From the NCBI GenBank assembly GCA_024405075.1, contig JAKSPG010000082.1, positions 1 through 5,990 of the forward strand: a DNA stretch of 5,990 bases, read 5' to 3'. A model generated the notes under the pieces. It ran no database searches. It worked only from the letters and a program-made list of their open reading frames with translations, and had not been told where the DNA came from. A program made the translations under genes and the position numbers. The DNA comes from Elusimicrobiaceae bacterium (GTDB lineage Bacteria > Elusimicrobiota > Elusimicrobia > Elusimicrobiales > Elusimicrobiaceae). Positions 5,562 through 5,990 of the stretch are shown here, one piece after another (the first letter of the stretch is position 1; every line of letters begins with the position of its first letter).

Positions 5562-5990
5562 TTAAGGTAATACTTTACAAACGGCTACGCCGCGTGCTGT
5601 GTACCCGTCACAGTGTGTTGTGCCACTTAATTCCGGGTGGTAAGAATAGTGGTCAAAGCGAACACTATAACTTGCTTCCGTGTGCGCAGCGCAATCTATA
5701 TAAGAGGTATTGTGCCCCGGGCATAGAGAGACGGAAATAGACCCCGTCGCTTCGCTGTTAGCCAGTCCCAAATCTATAAAAAATCCATGAGGACACTTCC
5801 ACAAATTATTTGTTGTTCCATTATTATTGGAATTACTGCATCCAGCGGTATAGTCCACATCCAAAACCGTTAAATCGGGAGAATAAAATCCGTTGGCTAG
5901 GTAAAAAACTTCTTGTGCCCGTTTAACACCGTGCAATACTTGGATATATGTCATAAAGCGGCTTTTATCTACGGCTTTTTGATATTGCGG
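5562..5990 (-). CDS. Type IV pilin-like protein, partial (N-terminus beyond the window)
   Basis: The reading frame is open from its stop at 5562 to the window edge, giving 142 residues that begin PQYQKAVDKSRF. That is the segment normally following the pilin hydrophobic helix (…ALPQYQ), so the leader, the FTLIE motif and the true start lie to the right of the window. The Met at 5954 is internal. The fragment continues with AQEVFYLANGFY and an L.VD motif like the left pilin, then a globular domain with six cysteines (fragment residues 51, 66, 90, 100, 127, 138), possibly three disulfides. An Asn-rich insert (NSNNNGTTNN) follows the first Cys. It would form a subunit or minor subunit of a type IV pilus-like filament. 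It converges on the SEC-C gene, and its promoter is outside the window. Confidence 0.85.
   Translation of the reverse strand, partial: PQYQKAVDKSRFMTYIQVLHGVKRAQEVFYLANGFYSPDLTVLDVDYTAGCSNSNNNGTTNNLWKCPHGFFIDLGLANSEATGSISVSLCPGHNTSYIDCAAHTEASYSVRFDHYSYHPELSGTTHCDGYTARGVAVCKVLP

Noticed and set aside
5558..5740. Small + strand open frame (60 residues) after the convergent inverted repeat
   Set aside because: It lies opposite the partial pilin gene, starts inside the inverted repeat region without a ribosome site, and has no recognisable motif.

Overview
The window looks like chromosomal DNA from an anaerobic, fermentative diderm bacterium. The best guess is a gut-type member of the Elusimicrobiota (Elusimicrobium-like). 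Two things point there: genes for type IV pilin-like proteins of a characteristic cysteine-rich style (FTLIELLVVV...LP[KQ]Y followed by YLANGxY) at both ends, and between them a butyrate kinase/phosphate butyryltransferase pair plus a MepM-like murein peptidase. The lineage call is inference from remembered protein style, not from a marker gene.

Layout, left to right. A complete pilin-like gene (11-544, +) is followed by a promoter-like sequence with an extended -10 element. Next is a two-gene unit, buk (615-1724) and ptb (1756-2673), closed by a GC-rich hairpin with a short T run. Directly behind the hairpin starts a four-gene + strand cluster: a membrane-anchored M23 murein peptidase (2713-3984), two tandem paralogous P-loop NTPases (3974-4543 and 4548-5111, about 65% identical by hand alignment), and a small protein with a C-terminal SEC-C zinc motif (5139-5507). 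A 10-bp perfect inverted repeat (5530-5557) separates this cluster from a convergent, second pilin-like gene on the - strand. That gene runs off the right edge of the window, so its N-terminus is missing.

Functionally, buk and ptb would convert an acyl-CoA (butyryl-CoA or a branched-chain relative) through an acyl phosphate to the free acid, with ATP formed by substrate-level phosphorylation. Both proteins differ from the remembered family consensus at normally conserved positions, so substrate and activity should not be assumed. The downstream cluster joins cell-wall cleavage with two NTPases of the AAA_28 type and a SecA-tail-like zinc motif. The 11-bp overlap between the peptidase and the first NTPase suggests translational coupling, but no shared pathway can be stated. 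The most interesting points are the tandem NTPases resembling the eukaryotic TTD14-type family, the divergent Buk/Ptb motifs, the missing Shine-Dalgarno of the peptidase gene behind a terminator hairpin, and a possible three-codon leader ORF in front of the SEC-C gene. No RNA gene, mobile element, CRISPR array or origin was seen.
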